Origin: Cytobacillus gottheilii
GTDB lineage: Bacteria; Bacillota; Bacilli; Bacillales; Cytobacillaceae
Length of the DNA: 64,000 nucleotides
Assembly: GCF_001636345.1 (NCBI RefSeq)
Contig: NZ_KV440945.1
Coordinates: forward strand, 2,395,631 to 2,459,630
Reading direction: 5' to 3'
Below the pieces are notes generated by a model. It ran no database searches. It was not told the DNA's origin and saw nothing but the letters and a program-made list of their open reading frames with translations. Shown here in pieces: positions 46,142-55,075 of the stretch. Position 1 is the first letter of the stretch. Each line of letters opens with the position of its first letter. The translations under genes and the position numbers were made by a program.

Positions 46142-47287
46142 ATGTATAAAGGAATTATATTTATAGCCATAACACTTGGTGTTCTTTCCGTTATTATCTT
46201 TTATAACATGTATGAAAGTGATGAAGCAAAGAATATAGATTTTCAATCGGTCTCTTTTCATTCTACCGATAAAGAAATAGAACTTGAATTAAAGATGGTT
46301 GAAAGGCGGACAACAATTGCCGGAATTGGTGATATTCTCATTCATGACCGGGTTTATGAACTAGCGCAAACAGCCGGCGGTTATGATTTTACCCCTATGT
46401 TTCAGGAGGTTAAACCATTGCTGCAAACGCCTGAACTTCTTATCGCTAATCAGGAGACAATCCTTGGCGGCGAGGAAATTGGAATCTCCAGCTACCCATC
46501 TTTCAACAGTCCCCAGCAAGTAGGAGACGCTTTAGTAGAAGCTGGCATTGACCTTGTTTCAACAGCAAATAACCATAGTTTAGACAAAAATGAAAAAGGG
46601 CTATTGGCCTCCCTTTCATATATGGACGAAATTGGTCTTTCCCACACAGGTACTTCTCGCAGCCAGGCTGAACGTGAGAAGGTAACCACTTTAGAATCGA
46701 ATGGAATTCGATTTGCTTTTTTATCTTACACGTATGGTACGAATGGTATTCCGATCCCAGAGGGAAAAGAGTTTTTGGTCAATTTAATTAATCGGGAGCA
46801 AATGAAAAAAGATATTCAGAAGGCTAAGCAGGAAGCAGATGTTATTATTATGAGTGTTCATTGGGGAAATGAGTATGAACGTTTTCCAACTGTCGAACAA
46901 AAAGAATTAGGATCTTATTTAATAGATTCCGGGGCCGACCTTATATTTGGGCATCATCCTCATGTTTTGCAGCCAATGGAATGGCATACAACTGAAGATG
47001 GCCGTAAAGGGTTAATTGTATACTCGTTAGGAAACTTTTTTAGCGGTCAAATAGATGATTACAAGGATATAGGCGGAATGACTGCAGTTGATGTCAAAAT
47101 GACGATTCAAGATGGAAGCAGAAAAATATCATTAATGAACCCGCAATTTTATCCAACATATGTAACAAGTGAGCCTTCGCATATGTACCATGTTGTACCG
47201 CTTCTCGAAGCAGGACAGTTTGGTTTAAAGCAATATAAAGCTGTTCACAAAGAAATGATGGCTCATATGATGTCCGCTCTTCAATAA
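46142..47287 (+). CDS. CapA-family (PgsA-like) membrane-anchored metallophosphatase-fold protein
   Basis: 381 residues. An N-terminal transmembrane anchor (4-24), then a calcineurin-like capsule-synthesis CapA domain outside the membrane: GIGDILIHDRVY (metal-binding GDxxxH-like), LLIANQETILGG, VSTANNHSLDKNEKGL, VHWGNEYERFPT, and GHHPHVLQPMEW. CapA/PgsA proteins take part in poly-gamma-glutamate production or export, but many Bacillaceae homologues act outside a cap operon, as here where no capBC is adjacent. AGGAG precedes the ATG. Confidence 0.88.
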   Translation: MYKGIIFIAITLGVLSVIIFYNMYESDEAKNIDFQSVSFHSTDKEIELELKMVERRTTIAGIGDILIHDRVYELAQTAGGYDFTPMFQEVKPLLQTPELLIANQETILGGEEIGISSYPSFNSPQQVGDALVEAGIDLVSTANNHSLDKNEKGLLASLSYMDEIGLSHTGTSRSQAEREKVTTLESNGIRFAFLSYTYGTNGIPIPEGKEFLVNLINREQMKKDIQKAKQEADVIIMSVHWGNEYERFPTVEQKELGSYLIDSGADLIFGHHPHVLQPMEWHTTEDGRKGLIVYSLGNFFSGQIDDYKDIGGMTAVDVKMTIQDGSRKISLMNPQFYPTYVTSEPSHMYHVVPLLEAGQFGLKQYKAVHKEMMAHMMSALQ

Positions 47288-47489
47288 CAAGGAAATTATG
47301 CAAATGTTCATTTCAGCTTTCATTCATTTGGAATGAAAAGCTTTTGAGTTTCTTGCCTATTTAAAAATTGAGCACTCTTAAAGTTCCCAATTTTTTGCAT
47401 AGATCTGTCAATATGCTATTAATCACGAATGGGTATATTCCTTTTTACACGCTAAACATATAAAGGTTACTTATGTACAGACACACAAC

Positions 47490-47993
47490 TTAAGATGGCT
47501 GGTTTATTATTGCTTCTTTTTTTCTCAGATTTTCATAATAGATGCCTGAAACAGTTTGGATTGCCAAAAAGATGATAAATGAATATGAAAGTTTATAGCC
47601 GTTTTGCAGTGTCAGGATTCCAAGCTTCATAAAAAGCCATTGAAAAACAACTCCAACCAGAGACCAGCCGACTACGTAAAATATAAATGATTTATTATTA
47701 ATCTTAAACCTTTCATAGAAATAAAAATATAAATAGCCAAAAGGACCGTAAAGACAAAAATATAAAAGATCAAATAATTCATATCGATTTGAATCATTGG
47801 TTTTATAATAATCAAGCAGTCCTCCGCCAATGGTGAAATCAAAGATCATTCCTACTGTTATTCCCCATACAAAACTTAATAAAAGAACAGCTGAAGTAAA
47901 GATTCGCGGAAATAGAAACACAATGATATATGCTGCAATAAGAAAGATCAGCAAAAATATTTCATTTTTATCGAAGTGATCCCATAGAATCAT
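47490..47993 (-). CDS. Five-helix membrane protein, CBO0543-like
   Basis: 167 residues with about five hydrophobic helices, including LLIFLIAAYIIVFLFPRIFT, VWGITVGMIFDFTIGG, and a late WSLVGVVFQWLFMKLGILTL. Conserved-looking features are PRIFTSA near the N-terminus and FDFTIGGGLLDYY. These fit the CBO0543 family of uncharacterised Firmicute membrane proteins, often found as tandem pairs. Its ATG overlaps the stop of the upstream membrane protein gene as ATGA, so they are coupled and may form a heteromer. Confidence 0.65.
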   Translation of the reverse strand: MILWDHFDKNEIFLLIFLIAAYIIVFLFPRIFTSAVLLLSFVWGITVGMIFDFTIGGGLLDYYKTNDSNRYELFDLLYFCLYGPFGYLYFYFYERFKINNKSFIFYVVGWSLVGVVFQWLFMKLGILTLQNGYKLSYSFIIFLAIQTVSGIYYENLRKKEAIINQPS

Positions 47994-48463
47994 TGACTGC
48001 TCACCTCTCTCGACTCCGTTTTATGTACCATTTTACATACAAAAAATCCGATCAAATTGAGCATAAGAAAATAAAGCATATCAAAAGAAAAATACCAATT
48101 TATATACTCAGTCACCTTAAAATAGATGCCGCCAAATGCTAATATAGATAAAATAAAGATTGAACTGGCAAAGACGATGATATAATGGCTAAATGATTGA
48201 ACACCTTGTAAAATATTCATGGCAATCGTAACAATGAAAGGAACCGCTATACTCCGGTTTATCATAAATGCCACATTATTGAAAGGATCTGTTGAAACTT
48301 TAATGAGTTTTAATTCTTGATAGATTACCCAAGACCAATTGACACTGATGATTAGAATTACAAGCACTATAAAAGAATTTTGTATAAAGGAAAGTCGTTT
48401 ATGCATGAGCACAAAAACAGCAACTGCCAGCCATGATACTAAAAAATACAGAGCCAGAACCAT
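47990..48463 (-). CDS. Membrane protein, partner of the CBO0543-like protein
   Basis: 157 residues from the ATG at 48463 (AAAGGTG 6 bases upstream; the GTG at 48472 lies inside that site). About five hydrophobic helices (VLALYFLVSWLAVAVFVLMH, SFIVLVILIISVNWSWVIYQ, and others) with a helix-breaking SFDMLYFLMLNLIGFF near the end. It overlaps the next gene by 4 bases. The arrangement as a two-gene unit is clear; the function is unknown. Confidence 0.65.
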   Translation of the reverse strand: MVLALYFLVSWLAVAVFVLMHKRLSFIQNSFIVLVILIISVNWSWVIYQELKLIKVSTDPFNNVAFMINRSIAVPFIVTIAMNILQGVQSFSHYIIVFASSIFILSILAFGGIYFKVTEYINWYFSFDMLYFLMLNLIGFFVCKMVHKTESREVSSQ

Positions 48464-48570
48464 TCTGATCACCTTTTCGTTTTTTATTATTATGGCAAGA
48501 ACTGGCTAAAACATGCTGTCTGCAGTAAAGAAATTCCTTGTAAATTTACTGAATCAGTTCTATAACGATA

Positions 48571-48606
48571 AAAAAAGGCCAAATCTTTTATGATTTGACC
48601 TTTTTT
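48571..48606 (-). terminator. Terminator after brnQ
   Basis: AAAAAGGTCAAATC pairs with GATTTGGCCTTTTTT on the minus strand, one wobble, followed by T's. Confidence 0.85.
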
Positions 48607-48614
48607 ATTCATAT

Positions 48615-49964
48615 TTATGCGCTTTTCTTCATGTTCACATCTGCAGATCCGCCAGTCTTTATGATTGAAATCATATAACCAAGCAGCCCTCCAATAATGG
48701 CCGGTATCAGCCACCCAAGTCCCACAGAATATAGAGGCAAATAATCCGTAAACAGATTATCAATGAAACTTACTTTGATTTCAGCAGCAGCTAACCCATC
48801 AAATAAGCTAACAATAAATGTTAATAAGATACTGAATTGGTAAACTTCTTTTCTGCCTTGAAATAGGCTGTGTGTAAAAGTAAGAATCATTAAGCAAATC
48901 GCTAATGGATAAATCGCTACTAGAACTGGTACAGAGAATGCAATCAGTTCATTTAAACCGAAGTTTGCTAAAATGGTGCTGAAAGCTGAAAAGATAATAA
49001 CAAAAGTATTGTAAGAAAGAGATGGCAGCAATTTATTGAAATAAGCTGCACATGATGTAATTAAACCAATACTTGTTGTAAGACATGCTCCCAATACGAT
49101 CAGACTAAGCAGAATACCTCCGAATGATCCGAAGTAGTGATTGGAAGTATTCGTTAATACCTCTCCGCCATTAGCCAACAGACCAAAATTTTCAACACTT
49201 GATGCCCCTATTAGGCCTAAAGAAGTGTAAATAATGGCTAGAAGTCCAGCTGCAATAAGACCTGCTTTTAAAATAGCTTTTGTGATATCCTTCTTGCCCG
49301 TTACTCCCTTTGAACGAATCGCTTCAATAACAATGATGCCGAAAACAAATGAAGCAAGAGCATCCATCGTTAAATAGCCTTCCTGGAACCCTTTGAAGAA
49401 TGAATCACTTAAATAGTTTTCAGTTGGTGCCTGAAATGCACCCATAGGGTTGATTAGTGCTGTAACAATCAGAATACCGATAAATACCAATAAAATCGGT
49501 GTTAAAAATTTCCCAACTATATCAACAATTTTTGATGACTTCATTGAAAAGAATGCTGTTATTCCAAAAAAGATAATCGTAAAGATTACAAGAGAAAGAG
49601 TTTGATAGTCACCAGCAATGAAAGGCTTAATACCAATTTCATATGATACAGTGCCTGTACGCGGGATTGCGAACAATGGACCGATTGATAAATATAGGGC
49701 TACTGTAAAGATTAAACCAAAAATAGGATGTACTCTGCTTGCTAATGATTGCAAGTCGTCTTTCCCGGAGATCCCTAAGGCGATAACACCAAGTAAAGGC
49801 AATCCTACGCCTGTTACAACAAATCCGGCGTTCGCCCACCAAATATTAGTTCCTGCTGATTGTCCAAGCATAGCAGGGAAAATTAAATTTCCGGCACCAA
49901 AAAATAGTGCGAATAGCATAAATCCAACTGCGATAATAAAAGAGAATGATAGCTTTTGATTCAT
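48615..49964 (-). CDS. brnQ: Branched-chain amino acid:cation symporter
   Basis: Sodium- or proton-coupled uptake of leucine, isoleucine and valine. 449 residues with about 12 helices. Family signatures: the start FALFFGAGNLIFPAMLGQSAG (FFGAGNLIFPAMLGQ), FVVTGVGLPLLGVIALG, GYLTMDALASFVFGIIV and CLTTSIGLITSCAAYFN. AGGAGG precedes the ATG. It is divergent from a GntR regulator across a region with three TGCAATATA-type repeats, so that regulator may control it. B. subtilis has paralogues BrnQ and BraB. Confidence 0.93.
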   Translation of the reverse strand: MNQKLSFSFIIAVGFMLFALFFGAGNLIFPAMLGQSAGTNIWWANAGFVVTGVGLPLLGVIALGISGKDDLQSLASRVHPIFGLIFTVALYLSIGPLFAIPRTGTVSYEIGIKPFIAGDYQTLSLVIFTIIFFGITAFFSMKSSKIVDIVGKFLTPILLVFIGILIVTALINPMGAFQAPTENYLSDSFFKGFQEGYLTMDALASFVFGIIVIEAIRSKGVTGKKDITKAILKAGLIAAGLLAIIYTSLGLIGASSVENFGLLANGGEVLTNTSNHYFGSFGGILLSLIVLGACLTTSIGLITSCAAYFNKLLPSLSYNTFVIIFSAFSTILANFGLNELIAFSVPVLVAIYPLAICLMILTFTHSLFQGRKEVYQFSILLTFIVSLFDGLAAAEIKVSFIDNLFTDYLPLYSVGLGWLIPAIIGGLLGYMISIIKTGGSADVNMKKSA

Positions 49965-50070
49965 GTTTGCTCCTCCTGGAAGTTTCTTTTTAGTTTTTAT
50001 AGTTTATAATTTTCAGTCTTTTGTACATACACTGGCGGTATCAACCACTTTACCGCGTCGAAGTATGTAA

Positions 50071-50153
50071 TATATTGCATAACATACGATAACATACTCC
50101 TTTCACTTTTTGCAATATACTATTTTAAAAAAGTAAGTTCTGTATGCAATATA
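50071..50153. promoter_or_regulatory. Repeated TATGCAATATA motifs between brnQ and GntR gene
   Basis: TATATTGCATA (50071-50081) and its inverse TATGCAATATA (50143-50153) flank a third partial copy TGCAATATA (50111-50119). FCD-type GntR regulators usually bind short palindromes near their own gene, so these are candidate operators for the regulator at 50261 and for brnQ. Confidence 0.45.
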
Positions 50154-50260
50154 TTGAATTTCACTCAAATTTCCCTTATAATCTCAGTATATTTCTATAT
50201 TCATAGTGATAATAAAACAACTTTCTCTTATATTTTGAATAATAAAGGTGGTTCTTATAA

Positions 50261-50923
50261 ATGCCTGTACCCGTAGATTATTCATCACCTGTCAGAATGA
50301 CAGCAAAGAATCGTGCGTTTTTGCAGCTGCAAGAATGGATCATAGATGGCACCTTACAGCCAAAGGAGAAATTAAATGATGCAGAGTTAGCTCAAGCACT
50401 TGGTGTAAGCAGAACACCGGTAAGAGAAGCACTGCAGCTTTTAAATGTTCAAGGCTTTGTTCAAATGTATCCAGGTGTAGGAACACAAGTGACATCTGTG
50501 AAGAAAAGTGACATAACTAAAATATTGCCGCCGCTTGCATCCCTGCAAGGGTTAGCAGCAGAATATGCTGCACAGCAAATGAGCAGCGACACCTTATCAG
50601 AATTAAAAGAGTTAAATGAAAAATTTTCCCGCTATATTAAAGAAGGAGATTTTTATAACGCATTAAAAACAGATGAACAATTTCATCATCTCATTATCCA
50701 TAGTGCGGAAAACCCCTACCTGACTAATAGCATATCGAATTTGCAAGGACATGTTTTTCGCCTATATTTTCACCAGTCCATTATTATGACAGCTCAATCT
50801 GTTCAGGAGCATGAAGACATTATTGACGCGATCGAAAGCAAAGATATTACTAAAGCAGGCTATATCGCGAGACAAAACTGGCTGCGCGCCATAGATGAAT
50901 TTTATGCTGAACATGGTGTATGA
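50261..50923 (+). CDS. GntR-family regulator, FCD (FadR-like) subfamily
   Basis: 220 residues. The N-terminal winged helix (about 15-80) has KLNDAELAQALGVSRTPVRE and LLNVQGFVQMYPGVGTQV. The C-terminal all-helical FCD domain (about 90-215) has candidate metal/ligand residues in DEQFHHLIIHSAENPYL and QEHEDIIDAIESKD. AAAGGTGG lies about 8 bases before the ATG. FCD regulators bind organic or amino-acid-derived ligands; the divergent brnQ suggests a link to branched-chain metabolism, but the effector is unknown. Confidence 0.88.
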   Translation: MPVPVDYSSPVRMTAKNRAFLQLQEWIIDGTLQPKEKLNDAELAQALGVSRTPVREALQLLNVQGFVQMYPGVGTQVTSVKKSDITKILPPLASLQGLAAEYAAQQMSSDTLSELKELNEKFSRYIKEGDFYNALKTDEQFHHLIIHSAENPYLTNSISNLQGHVFRLYFHQSIIMTAQSVQEHEDIIDAIESKDITKAGYIARQNWLRAIDEFYAEHGV

Positions 50924-50983
50924 TGAAGTAGGAAGAATTTTTTCATTTAGGCATTCGTTCATGAAATAGTAGGAGGAGATCTA

Positions 50984-51274
50984 ATGAATATCCAAGTTAG
51001 TGATACGGCAGCACAATGGTACATCAAGGAGATGGATCTCTCAAAAGGAGATTACGTGCGCTTTTTTGCCCGCTATGGCGGCTGCAGTACTGTACAGCAG
51101 GGTTTTTCGCTTGGCATTTCAAATGAAGAACCTTATAATACAGGGGCTTCTATTGAGAAAGATGGAATTACTTATTTTATTGAAGAAAAAGATCTTTGGT
51201 ATTTTGATCAGCATGATCTGAAAGTTGATTATGATGAAGGTGCGGATGAGCCAATTTATCAATATTCTGCATAA
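50984..51274 (+). CDS. yneR: HesB-like domain protein YneR
   Basis: 96-residue member of the HesB/IscA-like family, orthologous by sequence and position to B. subtilis YneR. Seen: IQVSDTAAQWYIKEM, then FFARYGGCSTVQQGFSLGIS with the single conserved cysteine, and GITYFIEEKDLWYF. This branch keeps Cys in GGCST, unlike the Sec-containing relative at 45743. AGGAGG precedes the ATG. It is convergent with yneQ, sharing a terminator. Function uncertain, perhaps Fe or Fe-S handling. Confidence 0.92.
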   Translation: MNIQVSDTAAQWYIKEMDLSKGDYVRFFARYGGCSTVQQGFSLGISNEEPYNTGASIEKDGITYFIEEKDLWYFDQHDLKVDYDEGADEPIYQYSA

Positions 51275-51313
51275 AAAAAATCCGTCTGATGGAGGTCAGA
51301 CGGATTTTTTTTT
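51273..51313. terminator. Bidirectional terminator between yneR and yneQ
   Basis: AAAAAATCCGTCTGA pairs perfectly with TCAGACGGATTTTTT with A and T runs on both sides. The yneQ stop codon lies inside its right arm. Confidence 0.92.
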
Positions 51314-51604
51314 GTCCCAAATATGTTCAAACAATCCTTCTTTTTCAAGAATTTCTTTTTGTTTGTTCCCCAGTAAATCAAAATGAGGATAACCATCTTT
51401 CCGGTTGTGAATCCATTCAGCTTGTAAGCCGTGCTCTTTCCCCCAAGCTATAAGCTTATCAAGATCCCCACAGCCTACCTTCGTGACCGTTGTACAGCCA
51501 GGAAAGCGGTCATCAATCCAATAATGAGTTAAAAAGGCGATTTCCCCTTGGTTAATCTTTTCCTTCCATTGCTGCAGGTCACTGCGTTTAATTCCAAAAG
51601 CCAT
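51296..51604 (-). CDS. yneQ: YneQ family protein
   Basis: 102 residues, soluble, conserved in Bacillaceae. MAFGIKRSDLQQWKEKI, IAFLTHYWIDDRFPGCTTVT, KVGCGDLDKLIAWGK and GYPHFDLLGNKQ match YneQ closely. The ATG follows AGAGGCGAT. It is 11 bases after yneP on the same strand, and the last codons form part of the terminator. No biochemical function is known. Confidence 0.9.
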   Translation of the reverse strand: MAFGIKRSDLQQWKEKINQGEIAFLTHYWIDDRFPGCTTVTKVGCGDLDKLIAWGKEHGLQAEWIHNRKDGYPHFDLLGNKQKEILEKEGLFEHIWDKKKSV

Positions 51605-51615
51605 GATAATCGCCT

Positions 51616-52050
51616 CTAGTCTACAAAGGATTCCGGTTTTTTAGCCTTTTCATATGCATCATGCCAATCGGGAAATTTTCTTCTTATTGAAATAGGGCGA
51701 AAACTATCCTTTTGTACACAAACATGCTTTGAATAGGCGGTAATCGCCAGTTCCTGTTCTTCTGTGTAAATTTCATAACCATAGGTTGTACGAAGACCAT
51801 CGTAATCTTCAATCCAGGTTTTCACTGTTGCCGACTGTCCATAGCGAAGCGGTTTTTTGTAGCTGATTTGAACGTCAGTTACAGGAGAAAGCACGCCTTC
51901 TTCCTCCATATGCGCATAGTTAAACCCTAAGTCTTTAACGATCTGGGTCCTGGCCACTTCCATCCAAACAAGATAATTTGCATGATAAACTACTCCCATT
52001 TGGTCGGTTTCAGCATACCGAACCTCTATTTCTTTCGTAGAAATCAACAT
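51616..52050 (-). CDS. yneP: Acyl-CoA thioesterase YneP
   Basis: Hot-dog-fold thioesterase of the 4-hydroxybenzoyl-CoA thioesterase/YbgC type, hydrolysing an acyl-CoA. 144 residues from the ATG at 52050 (AGAGGGGAA upstream). The active-site segment VRYAETDQMGVVYHANYLVW, with the catalytic aspartate of the D-x-x-G-V-V-Y motif, lies at about residues 9-28. The ATG is one base past the stop of the AAA protein gene, so the two are coupled. Substrate unknown. Confidence 0.92.
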   Translation of the reverse strand: MLISTKEIEVRYAETDQMGVVYHANYLVWMEVARTQIVKDLGFNYAHMEEEGVLSPVTDVQISYKKPLRYGQSATVKTWIEDYDGLRTTYGYEIYTEEQELAITAYSKHVCVQKDSFRPISIRRKFPDWHDAYEKAKKPESFVD

Positions 52051-52051
52051 C

Positions 52052-54355
52052 TTATTCCCCTCTTTCAAAGCTTTGCAGCGCGTATTCAAAATCTTCTTTT
52101 GTTAAATAAGGAGAGATGTCCATAACACTCTCGTCTTCGTTTAATAGCCGTAATGCCTGAGCTTGAATAGCTTCATCAGCTAAATTAGATGCAAATCTGC
52201 CGTTCCCGCTAATATCAGCACCAGGCAATGACTGTGACAAGAACTCCTGGGCGTCTTCTGTCAGCTGATATTCATATTTTTCAATATAAAAACGCAGAAT
52301 ATTGATTAATTGCTGTGGAGTATAGTCCTGAAAATGATAAAACTTCTTGAAACGGGACATCAGGCCAGGGTTGCTATTTAAAAGCTTTTCCATTTCTTTT
52401 GGATATCCAGCTAAAATCACAACTAGGTTTTCATTATGCTTAGTCATTTCATCAACAAGGGTATCAATGACCTCTTTGCCAAAGTCACCTGATGTTACTG
52501 ATAAAAGCGAATATGCTTCATCAATGAATAAAACGCCTCCAAGCGCTTCCCTAATCAGTTTTTTTGTTTTAATGGCAGTTTGTCCAACGTAGCCGGCAAC
52601 AAAATCAGCTCTGCTTGCAACAATAAGATGCCCTCTTTTTAGAATGCCGCATTCTTTTAACAGCTCAGAATATAGCTTAGCTACTGTTGTCTTTCCAGTA
52701 CCCGGATTTCCGGTAAAGACTGAATGCAGCTGTATCGGCAATGATGGCATGCCCTTTTCCCTGCGCTTCTGCTGCATTTTTACATAAGAAATCAGCTTTG
52801 TGACTTCATCTTTTACTTGTTCAAGGCCAATGAGCTGCTGTAATTGTTTAAGCGGTTTTTCGCGTTTACTGCTTTTATTTATTTGGAAGTCTTCTTTTTC
52901 GAGCAAAGAAAAGGAGAGGACATGATTATGTTTTTCGTCCTGTGAACCTTTTTTGAAGATAGCATCCAATACAATGTTATAGACGGTTCTGGCGTTTCCA
53001 AATGTATCATCGACTCGTTCATTGTCAATTCTCTTTAGCAGCTCCGTTTTTGCTTGTTCAGTCAAAATATAATCATTCTCCGCAGCCATTTTTTCAGCGA
53101 TTTTAAGTAACTCTTCATTTGTATAATCTGGCAGAGGAATCTGATTGGACTGAGGAAATCGGCTGCGCAATCCAGGATTAGAGTCAATGAATTGCCTCAT
53201 TTCCTCTGGATATCCGGCTAAAATAACAGCAAATCTTCCCCCATATTCAGATCCTGTCATTAAAGAAACTAAAGTATCGATGGCGGTTTGTCCATAATCA
53301 TTGCCTGTTTGACCTTCTCGCTTCAAGCTATAAGCTTCGTCGATAAACAGCACTCCGCCTAATGCCTTTTCTACCATTGCCCGTACATTTTCCTCTGTCT
53401 GACCAACATATGAACCAACGAGTGACGTACGATCCGCTTCAACCACTTCTTTGCGCGGCAATACCCCTAGGTCATAATAAATTTTGGCCAGTAAACGTGC
53501 CAGCGTTGTTTTTCCTGTTCCCGGGTTACCTGTTAAGACCATATTTAAACTTAGTTCGTCCTTTGTTTGAAGACCAAGTTTTTTACGTTCATTTTGATAC
53601 TTTAGAAAACGGTAATAATCATTAATTCTCTTCTTTACAGAGTTCATGCCAATCATATTGTGCAGCTCATCAAGGGGTTTTTTCTCAGGTACAGGCACTT
53701 TATATGAGCCGAATATTTGGTTCCATTCCTGCTTAAGCCTCTCAAGATTTTCTAAGTGTTTTTTCATATCTGCGTAATATGTGGAAGTATGAAACACACC
53801 AGAAATCGATTGTTCATATTCTTCGCTGGCTTTTAAAAGGCCTGCTGTCTCAACAATCGTCTCTTCTAAGATTGCGATGAGCTGTCCATAAATTCCAGGC
53901 TGATTTTCTTCCTGAAATTGCTCTGCAGCTAATTTATTTTTCTGCATTTGTTCCATTTCTTCTTCAGCCGCATGTAAAAAGCTTCGGGAAATTTCAATAA
54001 ATTGCTCTGCTGTTTTCTTTTTGGCAGCTCGATTATCCGTTTCTCTTAACGGAGGATACTTAAGCAGCTCCAAAAAATCTTTTTTACTTTCCCACTCATA
54101 CTGTGCTAAGTATTGAGCTGCCTTACTGTTGCTGCTATCAAGACTTAATGCTTTCTGCATCCATGCATGAACCAATGTGCTTTGTTTATTATGATGTGCT
54201 CTTGACATAGCAGCCATTGTTAACAGGATGGATATCTGTTTGGCATCCTCCTGTTCATCCAGAAGGGATATTTCTTGTAAAAGGGCTAATTCGTTTTCAA
54301 TAAAACCTTTCTCTTTAAGCTCCTCATCCCATATGTTTAATTGTTTATTATCCAT
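52052..54355 (-). CDS. Tandem AAA+ protein of the CbbX/SpoVK family
   Basis: 767 residues. An N-terminal helical region of about 240 residues (TPR-like SNSKAAQYLAQYEWESKKDF and coiled coil AAEEEMEQMQKNKLAAEQF) is followed by two CbxX/CfqX-type AAA+ modules. Walker A GNPGTGKTT occurs near residues 275 and 548, Walker B LGGVLFIDEAYSL occurs in both, and each has a pore-type segment (SLVGSYVGQTEENVRAM, VAGYVGQTAIKTKKLI). Single-module SpoVK and CbbX are about 300 residues, so this is a duplicated form. It is coupled to yneP. Probably a remodelling ATPase acting in sporulation or on an envelope complex; partner unknown. Confidence 0.88.
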   Translation of the reverse strand: MDNKQLNIWDEELKEKGFIENELALLQEISLLDEQEDAKQISILLTMAAMSRAHHNKQSTLVHAWMQKALSLDSSNSKAAQYLAQYEWESKKDFLELLKYPPLRETDNRAAKKKTAEQFIEISRSFLHAAEEEMEQMQKNKLAAEQFQEENQPGIYGQLIAILEETIVETAGLLKASEEYEQSISGVFHTSTYYADMKKHLENLERLKQEWNQIFGSYKVPVPEKKPLDELHNMIGMNSVKKRINDYYRFLKYQNERKKLGLQTKDELSLNMVLTGNPGTGKTTLARLLAKIYYDLGVLPRKEVVEADRTSLVGSYVGQTEENVRAMVEKALGGVLFIDEAYSLKREGQTGNDYGQTAIDTLVSLMTGSEYGGRFAVILAGYPEEMRQFIDSNPGLRSRFPQSNQIPLPDYTNEELLKIAEKMAAENDYILTEQAKTELLKRIDNERVDDTFGNARTVYNIVLDAIFKKGSQDEKHNHVLSFSLLEKEDFQINKSSKREKPLKQLQQLIGLEQVKDEVTKLISYVKMQQKRREKGMPSLPIQLHSVFTGNPGTGKTTVAKLYSELLKECGILKRGHLIVASRADFVAGYVGQTAIKTKKLIREALGGVLFIDEAYSLLSVTSGDFGKEVIDTLVDEMTKHNENLVVILAGYPKEMEKLLNSNPGLMSRFKKFYHFQDYTPQQLINILRFYIEKYEYQLTEDAQEFLSQSLPGADISGNGRFASNLADEAIQAQALRLLNEDESVMDISPYLTKEDFEYALQSFERGE

Positions 54356-54437
54356 TTATAATCACTTCTTTTTTTAGATTCCAACGTTCATCATACCATA
54401 ATTAGACTTATTTCGTTAAGGAAACTGCATATGTATA

Positions 54438-54464
54438 AAGAAGCCTGATCTTTAGGATCAGGCT
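54438..54464 (-). terminator. Terminator after tlp
   Basis: AGCCTGATC pairs perfectly with GATCAGGCT over TTTAG, with T-rich sequence beyond on the minus strand. Confidence 0.82.
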
Positions 54465-54476
54465 GTATGAAAGCTA

Positions 54477-54701
54477 TTACTTGTTATGTTTTGCTTCATC
54501 TTTTACTTCTGCACGAAATGCTTCTAAGCTATTGCGGCGACGTTCGTTTTTAGCTGCAATATTTGCACGCTCGTCCTCATTTGCAAATTCCATCGCATGT
54601 TCAGCTTCTTCCATATTTTCAATGGTATGAACAATCATGGACTGAAGCTTTTCAACATTATCACTGCGGTCATCTGGGTTAGATTTACGGTTAAATGCCA
54701 T
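54477..54701 (-). CDS. tlp: Small acid-soluble spore protein Tlp
   Basis: 74-residue forespore protein. PDDRSDNVEKLQSMIVHTIE, then NMEEAEHAMEFANEDER and KNERRRNSLEAFRAEVKDEA match the Tlp family. GGGAGGTAA precedes the ATG. It lies after sspN and yneN in the same order as B. subtilis. Expected to be made by sigma-G RNA polymerase late in the forespore. Confidence 0.95.
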   Translation of the reverse strand: MAFNRKSNPDDRSDNVEKLQSMIVHTIENMEEAEHAMEFANEDERANIAAKNERRRNSLEAFRAEVKDEAKHNK

Positions 54702-54825
54702 TCAAATTACCTCCCTGAAGTTAGATCGCTTTCAATAAGTAGTGTGTGAAGGAACTGTGAGAAATAATGAAGGAAATGAGTGGATGGAAGCAACAAACTT
54801 CTTTGGTATTAATAATTGGATACAT

Positions 54826-54857
54826 AAAAGCCGGCCATTTCGATAAATTGGCCGGCT
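54826..54857 (-). terminator. Terminator after sspN
   Basis: AGCCGGCCAATT pairs with AATGGCCGGCT (near perfect) followed by TTTTATG on the minus strand. Confidence 0.82.
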
Positions 54858-54868
54858 AGTTTCAATTA

Positions 54869-55012
54869 TTATTCACCTTTTGTCTGGATGACTTGAGGAT
54901 GCTGACCGGATTGATCCTGCATCTGCTTCCCTTTATTGCCACCTGCAGAATGGCTTTGTGTTCCAGTATGACTTGGTCTGAAACCTTGTGAATGCTTTTT
55001 TGGATTGCCCAT
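54869..55012 (-). CDS. sspN: Small acid-soluble spore protein N
   Basis: 47 residues: [39 protein letters not shown] and a QTKGE end, matching SspN (start GN-KK, centre NKGxxMxDxSGQ, end MQTKGE in B. subtilis). The ATG at 55012 follows a GAGGGGGG-type site. Too short for most ORF filters. Minor spore protein in the forespore, located between yneN and tlp as expected. Confidence 0.93.
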   Translation of the reverse strand: MGNPKKHSQGFRPSHTGTQSHSAGGNKGKQMQDQSGQHPQVIQTKGE

Positions 55013-55075
55013 TGTTTATCCCCCCTCATTTACAGTATGTACATTAGAGGAGAAGGTATGAAAGGCAAATCCTGC

